From contig CALIZS010000005.1 of the NCBI GenBank assembly GCA_938028565.1, forward strand, positions 1-64,000: a DNA stretch of 64,000 nt, given 5' to 3'. This stretch comes from an uncultured Atopobium sp. (lineage in GTDB: Bacteria; Actinomycetota; Coriobacteriia; Coriobacteriales; Atopobiaceae). Under the pieces are notes generated by a model, which made no database searches, had not been told where the DNA came from, and saw nothing but the letters and a program-made list of their open reading frames with translations. Of this stretch, positions 8,274 to 17,639 are shown one piece after another. Numbering within the stretch: the first letter of the stretch is position 1; each line of letters begins with the position of its first letter. Made by a program: the position numbers and the translations under genes.

Positions 8274-8657
8274 ATGGCACAAAAAATTGTTGAGCTTTCC
8301 GCTCCAGCAGATCCAACATTTGCTCGCTCAGTCAGAATGATGGCTGCTAATCTTGCTGTTTTGTGCAAGATGAACGTTGATGAGCTTGAAGATGTCAAAA
8401 TGGCCGCAGAAGAAGGCTTTGTCTTTGCTTGTGGCACTCAGAAAGACTCTGTAGATATTACGTTTACCCTCGAAGACAATACTATGGCTATTGATTTTGA
8501 TTTGGGTGATGAGGATCCAGTTGAGTCTGAGACAGATAATTCTCAGCCGCTAGAACTTGTAGAGCTATTGCTCTCCGCTATTTGTGATGAGTTTGCGCTT
8601 AGCGATGACGGTTATACGCTTCATCTTGTAAAGATTTCTGGCGGTGCACATGCCTAA
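8274..8657 (+). CDS. RsbW-like anti-sigma/ATPase-fold protein, degenerate ATP site
   Basis: 127-residue protein placed like RsbW, the switch kinase that sequesters SigB-type factors. The stretch DELEDVKMAAEEGFVFACG (about 37-54) aligns with the N-box helix of GHKL anti-sigma factors. The Glu is present (Glu47), but the Asn that coordinates Mg-ATP four residues later is Phe51, and no DxGxG G1 box is recognisable (FDLGDED is the nearest). It may therefore bind the sigma factor without kinase activity. The last 8 bases overlap the sigma factor start, which implies coupled translation. No RsbV-like antagonist is seen nearby. Confidence 0.6.
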   Translation: MAQKIVELSAPADPTFARSVRMMAANLAVLCKMNVDELEDVKMAAEEGFVFACGTQKDSVDITFTLEDNTMAIDFDLGDEDPVESETDNSQPLELVELLLSAICDEFALSDDGYTLHLVKISGGAHA

Positions 8658-9504
8658 ACCTGAAGCAAACGAGGCAGTACAGGCATCTGCAGAAGAGCAG
8701 AAAGCCGCAAGAAGAGCTGCTCGCCGTGCTTCTAAAGGTACCCCGGCCTGGGATAAAGATAGAACACGAAAGCTCTTTGCCCAATATAAAGAAACAAAAG
8801 ACCCTGAGGTAAGAGACCAGCTTATTGTGAGTCACTTAAACCTCGTGCGCTTTTTGGCCTCAAAGTTTAAAAACCGTGGAGAACCCCTTGATGATTTGAT
8901 TCAGGTGGGAACCATTGGACTTATCAAGGCAATTGATAGGTTTGAGCCTGATCGTGGTCTTGAATTTACAACATATGCAACGCCAACCATCATGGGAGAA
9001 ATCAAGCGTCACTTCCGCGATAAAGGCTGGTCAGTACGTGTCCCTCGTCGTTTGCAGGAGCTTTCGTCCAAGATTAATCAGGTCACTGATGATTTGACTA
9101 AAGAGCTGCAAAGAAGCCCTTCAATTGAAGAGATCGCCCAGCGCCTTGATACTAACGTTGAAGAGGTTCTTGAGGCTATGGAGTCTTCTAGCGCTTATAG
9201 CTCTGTTCCTCTTGAGGGAGGCGGCTCTGGTGCTGATGGCGACGAGACTCCTTCAATCATTGATCAGTATGTGACTGAAGATGAGGATCTTGCTGGTTCT
9301 GATGACCGCATTGTTCTTGAAGAGGCCATTAGAGACTTCTCGCCACGAGAGCAAGAGATTATTCGTATGCGTTTTGTTGAAGGTCTTACTCAGGTAGAGA
9401 TTGCGGAGAAACTTAATATCTCTCAGGTACAGGTTTCAAGGCTGCTTCGTCGCACCTTAAAGCGTATCCAAGAAAAGATTGACCCAGAAAGCGTGAACCG
9501 TTAA
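8650..9504 (+). CDS. SigB/SigF-type alternative sigma factor
   Basis: RNA polymerase sigma-70 family group 3 factor for a stress-type regulon. About 284 residues: a basic N-terminal extension; region 2 from LIVSHLNLVRFLASKFKNRG through DLIQVGTIGLIKAIDRFEPDRGLEFTTYATPTIMGEIKRH; region 3 (VRVPRRLQELSSKI); an acidic linker rich in Gly/Ser/Asp; region 4 with FSPREQEIIRMRFVEGLTQVEIAEKLNISQVQVSRLLRRTL. ATG 8650 or GTG 8644 could start it; both overlap the RsbW-like gene and neither has a strong ribosome site. The stop shares one base with the next ATG (TAATG). Confidence 0.9.
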   Translation: MPKPEANEAVQASAEEQKAARRAARRASKGTPAWDKDRTRKLFAQYKETKDPEVRDQLIVSHLNLVRFLASKFKNRGEPLDDLIQVGTIGLIKAIDRFEPDRGLEFTTYATPTIMGEIKRHFRDKGWSVRVPRRLQELSSKINQVTDDLTKELQRSPSIEEIAQRLDTNVEEVLEAMESSSAYSSVPLEGGGSGADGDETPSIIDQYVTEDEDLAGSDDRIVLEEAIRDFSPREQEIIRMRFVEGLTQVEIAEKLNISQVQVSRLLRRTLKRIQEKIDPESVNR

Positions 9505-10886
9505 TGGATCAAAAGCATCAAAACTTCTCCGATTCTGCTCAAAAATGGAAACAACGTGGCTTAATGGTGTGGACAATCATTGGTCTGGCCGCATTGTTTG
9601 CAATTGCACTGTATGTCCTTGGCATCCTGGGACAGGCTGTTGAGCTGCTCGCCATTGGCGCAATTGTTGCGTTTGTCTGTAGCCCTGTTACCAATTGGCT
9701 TGAAGACAGGGGAGTGCCTCGTGGCATTTCCGCTCTTATCGCGCTTGTTCTTACGCTCATTGTGCTGGTAGGATTTCTTATCCTCATTGCTCAACCGTTG
9801 GTGCTTGAACTTACTACGCTGCTGAAAAATGCTCCTTTGTATGCAAGCCAAATTGGATCTATGGCAAGGGAGTTTTGGCAGAACTTTGACACTCAAAGTA
9901 ACCCTGCTGTTAGACAGACAGTAGAACTTGCAATTGAACAGGCATCAAGTATTGGAATATCAGTTGCTTCTGGTATTTTGAGTTGGCTTTCCACATCTGC
10001 TTTAGGCAACATCTCTTCTATGGCAAACCAACTCATGGTCTTCTTCTTAGGCCTAGTGCTTGCCTATTGGTTGGCTAAAGATTATCCAGTTATTGTTCGT
10101 GAGATGGCTATTATTGCTGGTCCTCAAAAAGAGAATGAGTTCAGACTTATTCTTGCAATCTTAAGTAGATCTACCAGTGGATATATGCGAGGCACTATCA
10201 TTACCTCTGCGGTTAATGGCATTCTTGTGTACTTTGGGTGTCTGATTTTAGGCAACCCTTATGCCGCTCTTATTGGCATGGTTACAGGAATCTTCCATAT
10301 TATTCCTGTAGTTGGACCGGTTTTCTCGGCAGGTATTGCTCTTATTTTGAGCATCCTGGTAGACCCTGTCATGACCGTATGGACTATCGTTATCTTGATG
10401 GTTGCACAAAACGTTGTTGATAACGTGCTTTCACCTTTGGTTATGGCAACTAGCGTTAAAGTTCACCCAGGTCTTTCGCTCGTTGGTATTGTCATTGGCA
10501 GCGCTCTTGGCGGAGTAGTTGGAACTATTCTTGCCATACCTTTGACAGCAGCACTGAGGGGCATCTTTGTGTACTTCTTTGAGAAGTATTCGGGCAGACA
10601 GATCGTCTCGCCAAATGGCGCGCTTTTTAACTCGACGCAGTATGTGGATGAGTCTGGCGCTATTCTGCCAGAGTATGATGCCCTAGATGACCCAAAGTTC
10701 TTTGAGGAGTCGCGTCTTGTTGATCAAGACACTACAGCTCATGTGCGCAGCAAGTCTTCAGCTCCCGCACCCAAGATTCTTGGTCATGATTTTTCTCAGT
10801 TACTTTTTAGGAATACTCAAGAAGTTACTAAGGAACCAGATAAACCATCGTCAGATGCGGTAGACTCAGACAGTACAAAAGAGTAG
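9504..10886 (+). CDS. AI-2E family transporter (PerM-like)
   Basis: Polytopic membrane protein, 460 residues, with about eight hydrophobic segments. The family core GMVTGIFHIIPVVGPVFSAG is present in the second half. A hydrophilic tail of roughly 100 residues follows KYSGRQIVSPNG and is longer than usual. Members have been reported as AI-2 exporters or sodium/proton antiporters; the substrate here cannot be inferred. Its start overlaps the sigma factor stop by one base, so it belongs to the same operon. Confidence 0.85.
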   Translation: MDQKHQNFSDSAQKWKQRGLMVWTIIGLAALFAIALYVLGILGQAVELLAIGAIVAFVCSPVTNWLEDRGVPRGISALIALVLTLIVLVGFLILIAQPLVLELTTLLKNAPLYASQIGSMAREFWQNFDTQSNPAVRQTVELAIEQASSIGISVASGILSWLSTSALGNISSMANQLMVFFLGLVLAYWLAKDYPVIVREMAIIAGPQKENEFRLILAILSRSTSGYMRGTIITSAVNGILVYFGCLILGNPYAALIGMVTGIFHIIPVVGPVFSAGIALILSILVDPVMTVWTIVILMVAQNVVDNVLSPLVMATSVKVHPGLSLVGIVIGSALGGVVGTILAIPLTAALRGIFVYFFEKYSGRQIVSPNGALFNSTQYVDESGAILPEYDALDDPKFFEESRLVDQDTTAHVRSKSSAPAPKILGHDFSQLLFRNTQEVTKEPDKPSSDAVDSDSTKE

Positions 10887-10911
10887 TTATTTGAATACGG
10901 AGAAGTACTTT

Positions 10912-13557
10912 ATGGCTGACTATAAAACAATGACAACAGCAGAGATTCGCGAGGACTTCCTAAGCTTCTTTGAGAGCAAGGGTTGCAAGCGCTATCCTTC
11001 TTCATCTCTGGTGCCTTCTGATCCTTCGCTGCTTCTTGCTAATGCTGGCATGAACCAGTTCAAGGAATATTACCAGGGCATCAAGACTATGAAGGAGATT
11101 GGCGCAACTTCCTGCCAGAAGTGCCTTCGTACTAACGATATTGACAACATTGGTGACTCACGCCACCTCTCATTCTTTGAGATGCTGGGTAACTTCTCCT
11201 TTGGTGGTTACACCAAGCGCGATGCATGCACCTGGGCAATGGAGTTTATTTCTTCTCCAGAGCACCTTGGTCTGCCACTTGATCGCCTGTACTTTACTGT
11301 TTTTACTGACGACGATGAGGCAATTGAGATCTGGAAGTCTCTTGGCGTAGCAGAAGATCACATCACCCGTCTGGGTGAGGAGGACAACTTCTGGGCAGCT
11401 GGTCCAACTGGTCCTTGTGGTCCTTGCTCTGAGATTTACTTTGACCAGGGTCCTGAGTTTGAGGGAGAAGCTCCTGGAGACGACGGTGACCGTTACCTTG
11501 AGTTCTGGAACCTCGTCTTTACTCAGTTTGACCGCCAGGAAGATGGTTCTCTGCCTGAGCTTCCTCATCGCAACATCGATACCGGCATGGGCCTTGAGCG
11601 TATCGCAGCTATCATGCAGCATGAGGGCACCAACTACGAGGGTGACATCATGCGTACCCTCATCTCTTTGGGCGAGAAACTCTCTGGTAAGAAGTATCAC
11701 TCAACTGATGAGATTGACCGCAGTCTGCGTATCCTTGCAGACCACTCTCGTGCAGTTACCTTTATGATTGGTGACGGCATTCTCCCTGGTAACGAGGGTA
11801 GAAGCTACATTCTTCGCCGCCTGCTCCGTCGCGCTGTCTACCACGGCCGCTTACTGGGCATTCAGGGCACCTTCATGGCAGAGTATGCACATGAGGTTGC
11901 TGTGCTACTTGGCGCAGAATACCCAGAGCTTGTCGAGAAGAGCGCTCTTATCGACGGCATTCTGACTGCAGAAGAGGAGCGCTTTGGCGCTACGCTTGAC
12001 GCAGGTGAGTCTAAACTCACTGCAGAGCTTGAGCAGCTAGAGGATGGCGCACAGCTTTCCGGTGAGGTTGCATTCCTTCTGCACGATACCTACGGATTCC
12101 CTATTGATCTTACTCGTGAGATTGCTGTAAATGCAGGTCACGTTGTTGACATGGACGCCTTTGATGCTGCAATGACTGAGCAGCGTGAGCGCGCTCGTAA
12201 GTCTGCTAACCGCGATGCCTGGGGTAACGCTCAGAGCATTTGGGTTGCACTCTCTGACCGCCTTGATGAGACCGTCTTTGACGGCTATGACAACAACGAG
12301 CTCTCTGGCGTTCGTGTTGTTGCTCTTGTTCAGGATGGACAGGAGGTTGAGTCCGCTTCTGCTGGCTCTGAGGTTGAGGTTGTACTTGACCGCACGCCTT
12401 TCTATGCAGAGATGGGCGGCCAGGTTGGTGATACCGGCAAGCTGACAGCTGCTGGTCTCTACGTTCACGTTACTGATACCAAGCACCGTGACGGCGGCCT
12501 TGAGTCCCACGTTGGCGTGGTAGAGGAGGGCACCATCTCTGTTGGTGACTCTGTCACCGCAACTATCGACGCTGGTCGTCGTGAGCTAATACGCCGCAAC
12601 CACACGGCAACTCACCTGCTTGACGCTGCACTTAAGAAAGTTTTGGGTGACCACGTGAACCAGGCTGGTTCTCTTGTTGCTCCAGATCGTATGCGCTTTG
12701 ACTTTACGCACTTTGAGGCTCTTACCAAAGATGAGCTTGATCGCATTGAGGGCATGGTAAACGCAGAGATTTTTGCCGCTAAGCCTGTTGTTACTCAGAT
12801 TATGAGCATTGAGGATGCAAAGGCCGCTGGTGCTGTTGCACTCTTTGGCGAGAAGTACGGTGATGTCGTACGCGTTGTCTCTGCTGGTGCAGAAGACACT
12901 CCATTCTCTCGTGAGCTCTGCGGTGGTACCCATGCACGTAACACTGCAGACCTTGGCCTCTTCAAGATTATTTCTGAGAGCTCCGTTGGTTCTAACTCAA
13001 GGCGTATTGAGGCTGTAACTTCTATGGGCGCTATCGAGTACGTTGATGAGCGCCTGGCTCAACTTGATGAGGTTGCCGCAGCTCTGAAGGTTCGTCCTTC
13101 TGCTGTTGCAGACCGCGTTGAGCAGCTGCAGCAAGATCTTCGCACTGCAAACCATAAGCTTGAGGCCGCTCTTACCGGAGCAGGCAGCAACCAGGTAGCA
13201 GAAGCACTTAAGTCTGCTGTTCAGCTTAATGGCTATAGCTGCGTAATTGCTAAGCTTGAGGGCCTTTCTGGCAAAGAGCTCCGCTCCGCATGGGACGGTA
13301 TCCGCGATGCATCTGACGGCCAGCCTGTTGCTTGCGTCATTGCATCCGCAACCGCTGACGGTAAGGTTTCCCTGCTTGCAGGTGCCACTGATTCTGCAGT
13401 TGTAGCGGGTTTCTCGGCAGGAGACATTGTAAAAGAGATTGCAGAGCTTGTTGGTGGCCGTGGTGGCGGTAAGCCAGCAATGGCGCAGGCAGGTGGCTCA
13501 AATGCTGCAGGAATTGATGATGCGCTTGAAGCTGCAAAAACAAAGCTTGGTGCTTAG
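10912..13557 (+). CDS. alaS: alanine--tRNA ligase
   Basis: Charges tRNA-Ala in the cytoplasm and edits mischarged Ser/Gly. 881 residues, full length. N-terminal catalytic core with FFESKGCKRYPSSSLVPSDPSLLLANAGMNQF and GRSYILRRLLRRA; editing/metal site HTATHLLDAAL (His at about 564 and 568) and CGGTH (Cys about 670, His about 674); C-terminal coiled coil and a Gly-rich C-Ala end (GGRGGGKPAMAQAGG). The ATG at 10912 is used; the in-frame TTG at 10891 has no ribosome site while GGAGAA sits before the ATG. ruvX follows after 3 bases. Confidence 0.97.
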   Translation: MADYKTMTTAEIREDFLSFFESKGCKRYPSSSLVPSDPSLLLANAGMNQFKEYYQGIKTMKEIGATSCQKCLRTNDIDNIGDSRHLSFFEMLGNFSFGGYTKRDACTWAMEFISSPEHLGLPLDRLYFTVFTDDDEAIEIWKSLGVAEDHITRLGEEDNFWAAGPTGPCGPCSEIYFDQGPEFEGEAPGDDGDRYLEFWNLVFTQFDRQEDGSLPELPHRNIDTGMGLERIAAIMQHEGTNYEGDIMRTLISLGEKLSGKKYHSTDEIDRSLRILADHSRAVTFMIGDGILPGNEGRSYILRRLLRRAVYHGRLLGIQGTFMAEYAHEVAVLLGAEYPELVEKSALIDGILTAEEERFGATLDAGESKLTAELEQLEDGAQLSGEVAFLLHDTYGFPIDLTREIAVNAGHVVDMDAFDAAMTEQRERARKSANRDAWGNAQSIWVALSDRLDETVFDGYDNNELSGVRVVALVQDGQEVESASAGSEVEVVLDRTPFYAEMGGQVGDTGKLTAAGLYVHVTDTKHRDGGLESHVGVVEEGTISVGDSVTATIDAGRRELIRRNHTATHLLDAALKKVLGDHVNQAGSLVAPDRMRFDFTHFEALTKDELDRIEGMVNAEIFAAKPVVTQIMSIEDAKAAGAVALFGEKYGDVVRVVSAGAEDTPFSRELCGGTHARNTADLGLFKIISESSVGSNSRRIEAVTSMGAIEYVDERLAQLDEVAAALKVRPSAVADRVEQLQQDLRTANHKLEAALTGAGSNQVAEALKSAVQLNGYSCVIAKLEGLSGKELRSAWDGIRDASDGQPVACVIASATADGKVSLLAGATDSAVVAGFSAGDIVKEIAELVGGRGGGKPAMAQAGGSNAAGIDDALEAAKTKLGA

Positions 13558-13560
13558 CGT

Positions 13561-13983
13561 TTGCGCGTTTTAGCTCTAGATATTGGTGAAGTTCGCATCG
13601 GGGTTGCTGTAAGTGACCCCGATGGTGCTATTGCGTCACCTGTTTGTGTGCTACCTGCGCAAGAAGTGCTCTCACATGCACGTACGTTTAAAGCTGTGCT
13701 TGAAGATTGGGAGCCAGAGCTGCTTTTGTGCGGTCGTCCTAAAACGCTCGCCGGCGAAGATGGACCACAGGCCCAAAAAATTACCGCTCAAGCTGAGCAA
13801 ATTGCGAAGAACTGCCAACTTCCATTAGAATTTACAGACGAAAGGCTTTCTTCTGCGGAAGCAAAGAAGATTCTTCGAGCGCAAGGTTTATCTGAGAAAG
13901 CCATGCGTGGAAAAGTTGACATGGTTGCAGCTTCGCTCTTTTTGCAATCATGGCTTGATGCACAGATGAATAAGGGAGACTAA
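13561..13983 (+). CDS. ruvX: RuvX/YqgF Holliday junction resolvase-like nuclease
   Basis: RNase H-fold nuclease of the YqgF family, linked to Holliday junctions and pre-16S rRNA end processing. 140 residues. VLALDIGEVRIGVAVSD carries the first acidic residue, FTDERLSSAEA the second, and VDMVAASLFLQSWLD the third. The start is a TTG three bases after the alaS stop, fixed by the conserved N-terminus. alaS-ruvX-mltG is a widespread gene order in Gram-positives. Confidence 0.92.
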   Translation: MRVLALDIGEVRIGVAVSDPDGAIASPVCVLPAQEVLSHARTFKAVLEDWEPELLLCGRPKTLAGEDGPQAQKITAQAEQIAKNCQLPLEFTDERLSSAEAKKILRAQGLSEKAMRGKVDMVAASLFLQSWLDAQMNKGD

Positions 13984-15294
13984 ATGCCCACCCTATCCAA
14001 TGGTTCTTCTCCGCGTCGTCAGGGCGCACATTTTTCTTCTCCTGTTCCAGAGGGACAGGCTCAGGAAGAGCAGACTCAGCAGGAACAGATCACGCAGCCT
14101 TCAGTTGAGGCTACAGGATCGCTGCCTGCACTTACCGGTGGCAAGCTTTCTTCAAGAAGCGCTCAAGTCACTCATATGGCAAAGAACAAGCAGGTAAAGC
14201 ATAGAGATAAGAAGGCTTCAAAGCGTTCTCGTATTTTTGCGGCGCTTATCGCTTTTATCATGGTTGCAGCCCTTGGCATCTTTGTATGGAAAGTGGCGCT
14301 TCCAGAGCTTTCTCGTGCTAATTCCGATACGCAAGAAATTACCGCAGGTCAGCAAGTTACCATTACTATTCCAGATGGTGCTGGTGCGCAGGAAGTCGCA
14401 AAGATTCTTTTTGAGAACAAGATTATTGCAACTAAGAGCGAGTTCTTAAACCAGGTAAAGCGTCAGGATGCTGAGCAGAAAATCAAGAGTGGTATCTATG
14501 TTATTACCACTGGTACCAAGCCAGCAGACATCGTTCATCTGCTTATTTCTGGCCCTAATGCTCCTGGTAGTGGCTTTGTCGTACCAGAAGGTTATACCGT
14601 TTCTCAGGTTGCGGATTTGGTTCAGGACTACTTTGGTATTTCTCGCGATGATTTCTTGAATCAGGCAAAAGCATCCAATTATGTTGCCGACTATCCGTTC
14701 CTTGCAGGTGCGGTAGATGCTAATGATTCTCTTGAGGGCTACTTGTTCCCCAAGACCTATACCTTTACAGAAAGCAATGTAACCGCTGATACGGTCATCC
14801 GTGCCATGCTTGATCAGTTTAAGACAGAGACAGCTGATCTTAACCTTGATGCCGCTCGCATTACGCTCAACAAGCGTTACAACTTGAATCTTACTAACGA
14901 GCAAATCATTATCATGGCATCGATTATTGAGCGAGAAGCCCTAACTGACGATGATCGTCCTAAGGTTGCTTCTGTCTTCTATAACCGTCTGTACGACGAT
15001 ATGTACCTGCAAAGTGATGCAACTCTTGCTTATTCTTTGGGTAGAGAAGCAACTGCAGATGACCTGAGCACTATGACATCTGACCCTTACAACACCTATG
15101 CGTTTAAGGGACTTACACCAACGCCTATTTGCTCCCCAGGTTATGCCTCTATTAAGGCGGCTATGGATCCAGCTGCAACCAATTATTACTACTTCTGGAT
15201 TACCTCGGATGAGCACGTCTTCTCAGAGACGTATGACGAGCATCAGCAAGCTATCGAAAACGCACGCGAGCGTGAAGCCGCAAGCAAGCAATAG
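13984..15294 (+). CDS. mltG: endolytic peptidoglycan transglycosylase MltG
   Basis: Membrane-anchored lytic transglycosylase that cuts nascent glycan strands and helps end their polymerisation. 436 residues: a Gln/Ser-rich cytoplasmic N-terminus of about 80 residues, a transmembrane helix at about 85-107 (IFAALIAFIMVAALGIFVWK), a LysM-like subdomain, and the YceG domain with IIMASIIEREA, placing the catalytic Glu at 316, and DATLAYSLGR. AAGGGAGA precedes the ATG, which abuts the ruvX stop. The long cytoplasmic extension resembles that of other Gram-positive MltG proteins. Confidence 0.94.
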   Translation: MPTLSNGSSPRRQGAHFSSPVPEGQAQEEQTQQEQITQPSVEATGSLPALTGGKLSSRSAQVTHMAKNKQVKHRDKKASKRSRIFAALIAFIMVAALGIFVWKVALPELSRANSDTQEITAGQQVTITIPDGAGAQEVAKILFENKIIATKSEFLNQVKRQDAEQKIKSGIYVITTGTKPADIVHLLISGPNAPGSGFVVPEGYTVSQVADLVQDYFGISRDDFLNQAKASNYVADYPFLAGAVDANDSLEGYLFPKTYTFTESNVTADTVIRAMLDQFKTETADLNLDAARITLNKRYNLNLTNEQIIIMASIIEREALTDDDRPKVASVFYNRLYDDMYLQSDATLAYSLGREATADDLSTMTSDPYNTYAFKGLTPTPICSPGYASIKAAMDPAATNYYYFWITSDEHVFSETYDEHQQAIENAREREAASKQ

Positions 15295-15304
15295 TTGGTG
15301 TGGC

Positions 15305-15802
15305 ATGAGTTTGACCAAAGCAACACAATACGTTTCTGCTGTTGAATACATCTCAATAGAGGATTTGGTTCAGCAGGGGATTAAACTTGTGCTCTTAGAT
15401 CGCGATAATACCTGTGTGCCCCGAGACACCAAGATGGTGCCGCCAGAGATTTCTGCTTGGTTTGAGAAGGCTCATGCGGCTGGATTAACGCTCTGCCTCA
15501 TCTCCAATAACATTCACCTCAATGAGGTCCAGCGTAGCGCTCACGAGCTGGGAATTGAAGGAGAGGGCTTTGCGTGTAAGCCGCTTCCTCGCGCGCTAAC
15601 TGCTGCTATGAAGCGTTTCTCGGCAACTAAAGAGCAAACTGTGATGGTGGGAGACCAGATTTTTACTGATGTTATTGCAGGTAATTTGGCTGGTGTTTCA
15701 ACTATTTTGGTAAAGCCGCAGTCCAATGAGGATCTTTGGTACACCAATATCATTCGTCACGTAGAGCGCCGCATTTTAAAAAATGTAACTTTTACGTCAT
15801 AA
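15305..15802 (+). CDS. YqeG family HAD IIIA-type phosphatase
   Basis: 165-residue HAD-superfamily phosphatase of the YqeG type (mitochondrial GEP4-like). Motif I LLDRDNTCV with nucleophile Asp, motif II LISNN, motif III Lys in CKPLPRAL, motif IV VMVGDQIFTDV. The ATG starts 10 bases after mltG. Substrate unproven; YqeG relatives include a phosphatidylglycerophosphate phosphatase. A weak TAGAAT element (15839-15844) after it may start the aroK operon. Confidence 0.85.
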   Translation: MSLTKATQYVSAVEYISIEDLVQQGIKLVLLDRDNTCVPRDTKMVPPEISAWFEKAHAAGLTLCLISNNIHLNEVQRSAHELGIEGEGFACKPLPRALTAAMKRFSATKEQTVMVGDQIFTDVIAGNLAGVSTILVKPQSNEDLWYTNIIRHVERRILKNVTFTS

Positions 15803-15866
15803 CAAGACGGCTTTAGTTTACTTACTCCAACTCGATGATAGAATCATCTTGAAAGGCTGGAGGAGT

Positions 15867-16415
15867 ATGGAGCTTCGCGATTCAAGATACGTTGTACATG
15901 AGGGCTGTGATCATATCTTTTTTGTAGGCTTTCTGGGTGCCGGAAAGTCTACACTCGCACGTAATTTGGGCGAGCTGTTTCACCGTCGTTATGTTGACAC
16001 CGATCGCCTAGCAGAGCGTATAGCAGGTAAATCACTGGCAGAAATCTACGAAGATGACGGTGAAGAGCTTTTTAGGCAGGCAGAAACTGAGGTTTTGCAC
16101 ATGCTTAAGTCTAAGAAGTCACTGCTCGTAAGCTGTGGCGGTGGAATTGTCGAGAAGGACGTCAATCTTGCGCTTATGCGTGAGATGGGAGTCATTGTGT
16201 TTCTCGACGGCGATCTTTCTGACTCGCTTCGTCAAATTCAGCGCACGGATAGGCGCCCTGATCTGGGAAGCTTTGAAAACGCTACTCAGCTTTATAGACG
16301 CCTGCGCCCGCGTTATGAGGCCGCTGCTGATATTACTATTGATATTCGTGAGAAAACATTTGAGCAGGTAGCCATTGAATCTGGCAAGCTGCTTTGGGAA
16401 AGAGGTCTTCTATGA
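15867..16415 (+). CDS. aroK: shikimate kinase
   Basis: Phosphorylates shikimate with ATP in the aromatic amino-acid pathway. 182 residues. Walker A GFLGAGKST at 21-29, DTDRLAE with Asp44 and Asp46 for shikimate and Mg, SCGGGIV, and TDRRPDL with the conserved Arg. The ATG at 15867 follows GGAGGAGT; an in-frame TTG at 15849 is less likely. The stop overlaps the next gene as ATGA. The paired aroB gene is degraded (next entry), so the role of this kinase in the usual pathway is uncertain. Confidence 0.9.
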   Translation: MELRDSRYVVHEGCDHIFFVGFLGAGKSTLARNLGELFHRRYVDTDRLAERIAGKSLAEIYEDDGEELFRQAETEVLHMLKSKKSLLVSCGGGIVEKDVNLALMREMGVIVFLDGDLSDSLRQIQRTDRRPDLGSFENATQLYRRLRPRYEAAADITIDIREKTFEQVAIESGKLLWERGLL

Positions 16416-17548
16416 GTGACAATGTTCAGGCTGAGCTTGAAGAGGAATTGCCACCTGTTCAGATTAAACAGTGGGTTTCTATTCCTGGTGGCTCTATTGC
16501 ACTTCGTTCTGGTGCGGGCGTTCTTTCAAACTTTGGTACTGAGCTCAGAACCGCAGTGGGAAGACCCCATCGCTGTGCTTTTCTTGTCAGCAATCAGGCA
16601 GACGAAGACCTTGCTGAGCTTCTGAGTAGAGACCTCACCACCATTGGTTTTCTCGTCACACGTGTAGATGTAGAAGATGGTAAGGCTGCAACTACCGTGG
16701 CAACTGAGGCACAGGTATTGTCTGCTCTGGCAGACATGCACCTGACAGCTGATGATCTGGTAGTTGCCGTGGGACACGAGGGCGTCATTTCTCTTGCTAA
16801 CCACGTGGCAAACAAGTGGTGTGGGGGAGTTTCCCTTGCTACTGTTCCACTTGATTTAGCAGCAGTTATTGTCTCGTCTATTACTCCTCGCGCGCTTGAT
16901 ACTGACGCTGAACATCAGCGCCTTGTTACCACTAAGCCTTGTGCTCGTTTCTGCTTTGCAGATCTTGAGGTCATGGATCTCTGCGATGACAACGCTAAGG
17001 TTGCCCAGGTATGTATGGTTGCAACGGCTATGTCTGATAACGAGGCGGAGTTTGGCCGCATTTGGGATAGAGCAGATAACCTCTCCTCTGGAGTTGCCGA
17101 TATAGTTGCAGAGCAGCTGGCAGAGTCTACTAAGACCCGTGGCCGCCTCTCTGATTCTTCCGCTATTGCTATTCAGCAGTCTGTTCCTTACGGTTGGGTT
17201 TTTGTGGAGGCACTTCGCCCGCTCATCCCAGCTGATCAGCCTCTTTCTGCACTTTATGCAGACGCACTGCGTTTCTCGGCAAGAATTGCAGTAGCTAAAG
17301 AAGCGCTTTCTTTTGACGATATGCTTGCCCAAGACGAGATTCTTGAGCGCTTGAATATTGGCTTTGTTACCTGTGACATTACTTCTGAGCAGCTTATCGA
17401 AGCGCTCAAACAGGAATGTTTCCGTTCTACTAATCGTTTTATGTTACCGATTCCAATGTCTATTGGAAGGGTAAGATTAGCTTCGGTCGACGAGGAACTT
17501 CTCGCCGAACATGCCCGCGCATGGTGTGAGGCTCACGCTTCGCATTAA
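16412..17548 (+). CDS. degenerate 3-dehydroquinate synthase-like protein
   Basis: 378 residues alignable by eye with AroB along its length but missing catalytic parts. TADDLVVAVGHEGVISLANHVA takes the place of the NAD-binding LVALGGGVVGDLAGF, and VPLDLAAVIVSSITPRALD that of VPTTLLAQVDSSVGGKT. The Zn ligand positions seem lost: AEVIKYG is replaced by ATAMSDN, GHTFGHA by VPYGWVF, and LHGEAVA by LYADALR. The fold is thus probably retained without dehydroquinate synthase activity. The frame is intact and codon use matches the neighbours, so it is maintained rather than a decaying pseudogene. It overlaps aroK by 4 bases (ATGA). Possible roles are a kinase partner or regulator; this is inference. 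Confidence 0.6.
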   Translation: MSDNVQAELEEELPPVQIKQWVSIPGGSIALRSGAGVLSNFGTELRTAVGRPHRCAFLVSNQADEDLAELLSRDLTTIGFLVTRVDVEDGKAATTVATEAQVLSALADMHLTADDLVVAVGHEGVISLANHVANKWCGGVSLATVPLDLAAVIVSSITPRALDTDAEHQRLVTTKPCARFCFADLEVMDLCDDNAKVAQVCMVATAMSDNEAEFGRIWDRADNLSSGVADIVAEQLAESTKTRGRLSDSSAIAIQQSVPYGWVFVEALRPLIPADQPLSALYADALRFSARIAVAKEALSFDDMLAQDEILERLNIGFVTCDITSEQLIEALKQECFRSTNRFMLPIPMSIGRVRLASVDEELLAEHARAWCEAHASH

Positions 17549-17639
17549 AGTGCCGCATCTTGCAGTAAGGAGCCTGTTTGCTGAGGCGACTCCACAAGGT
17601 GCAACTCTTTGTTGTAAACATCTCGAGAAGGGATTTGAA

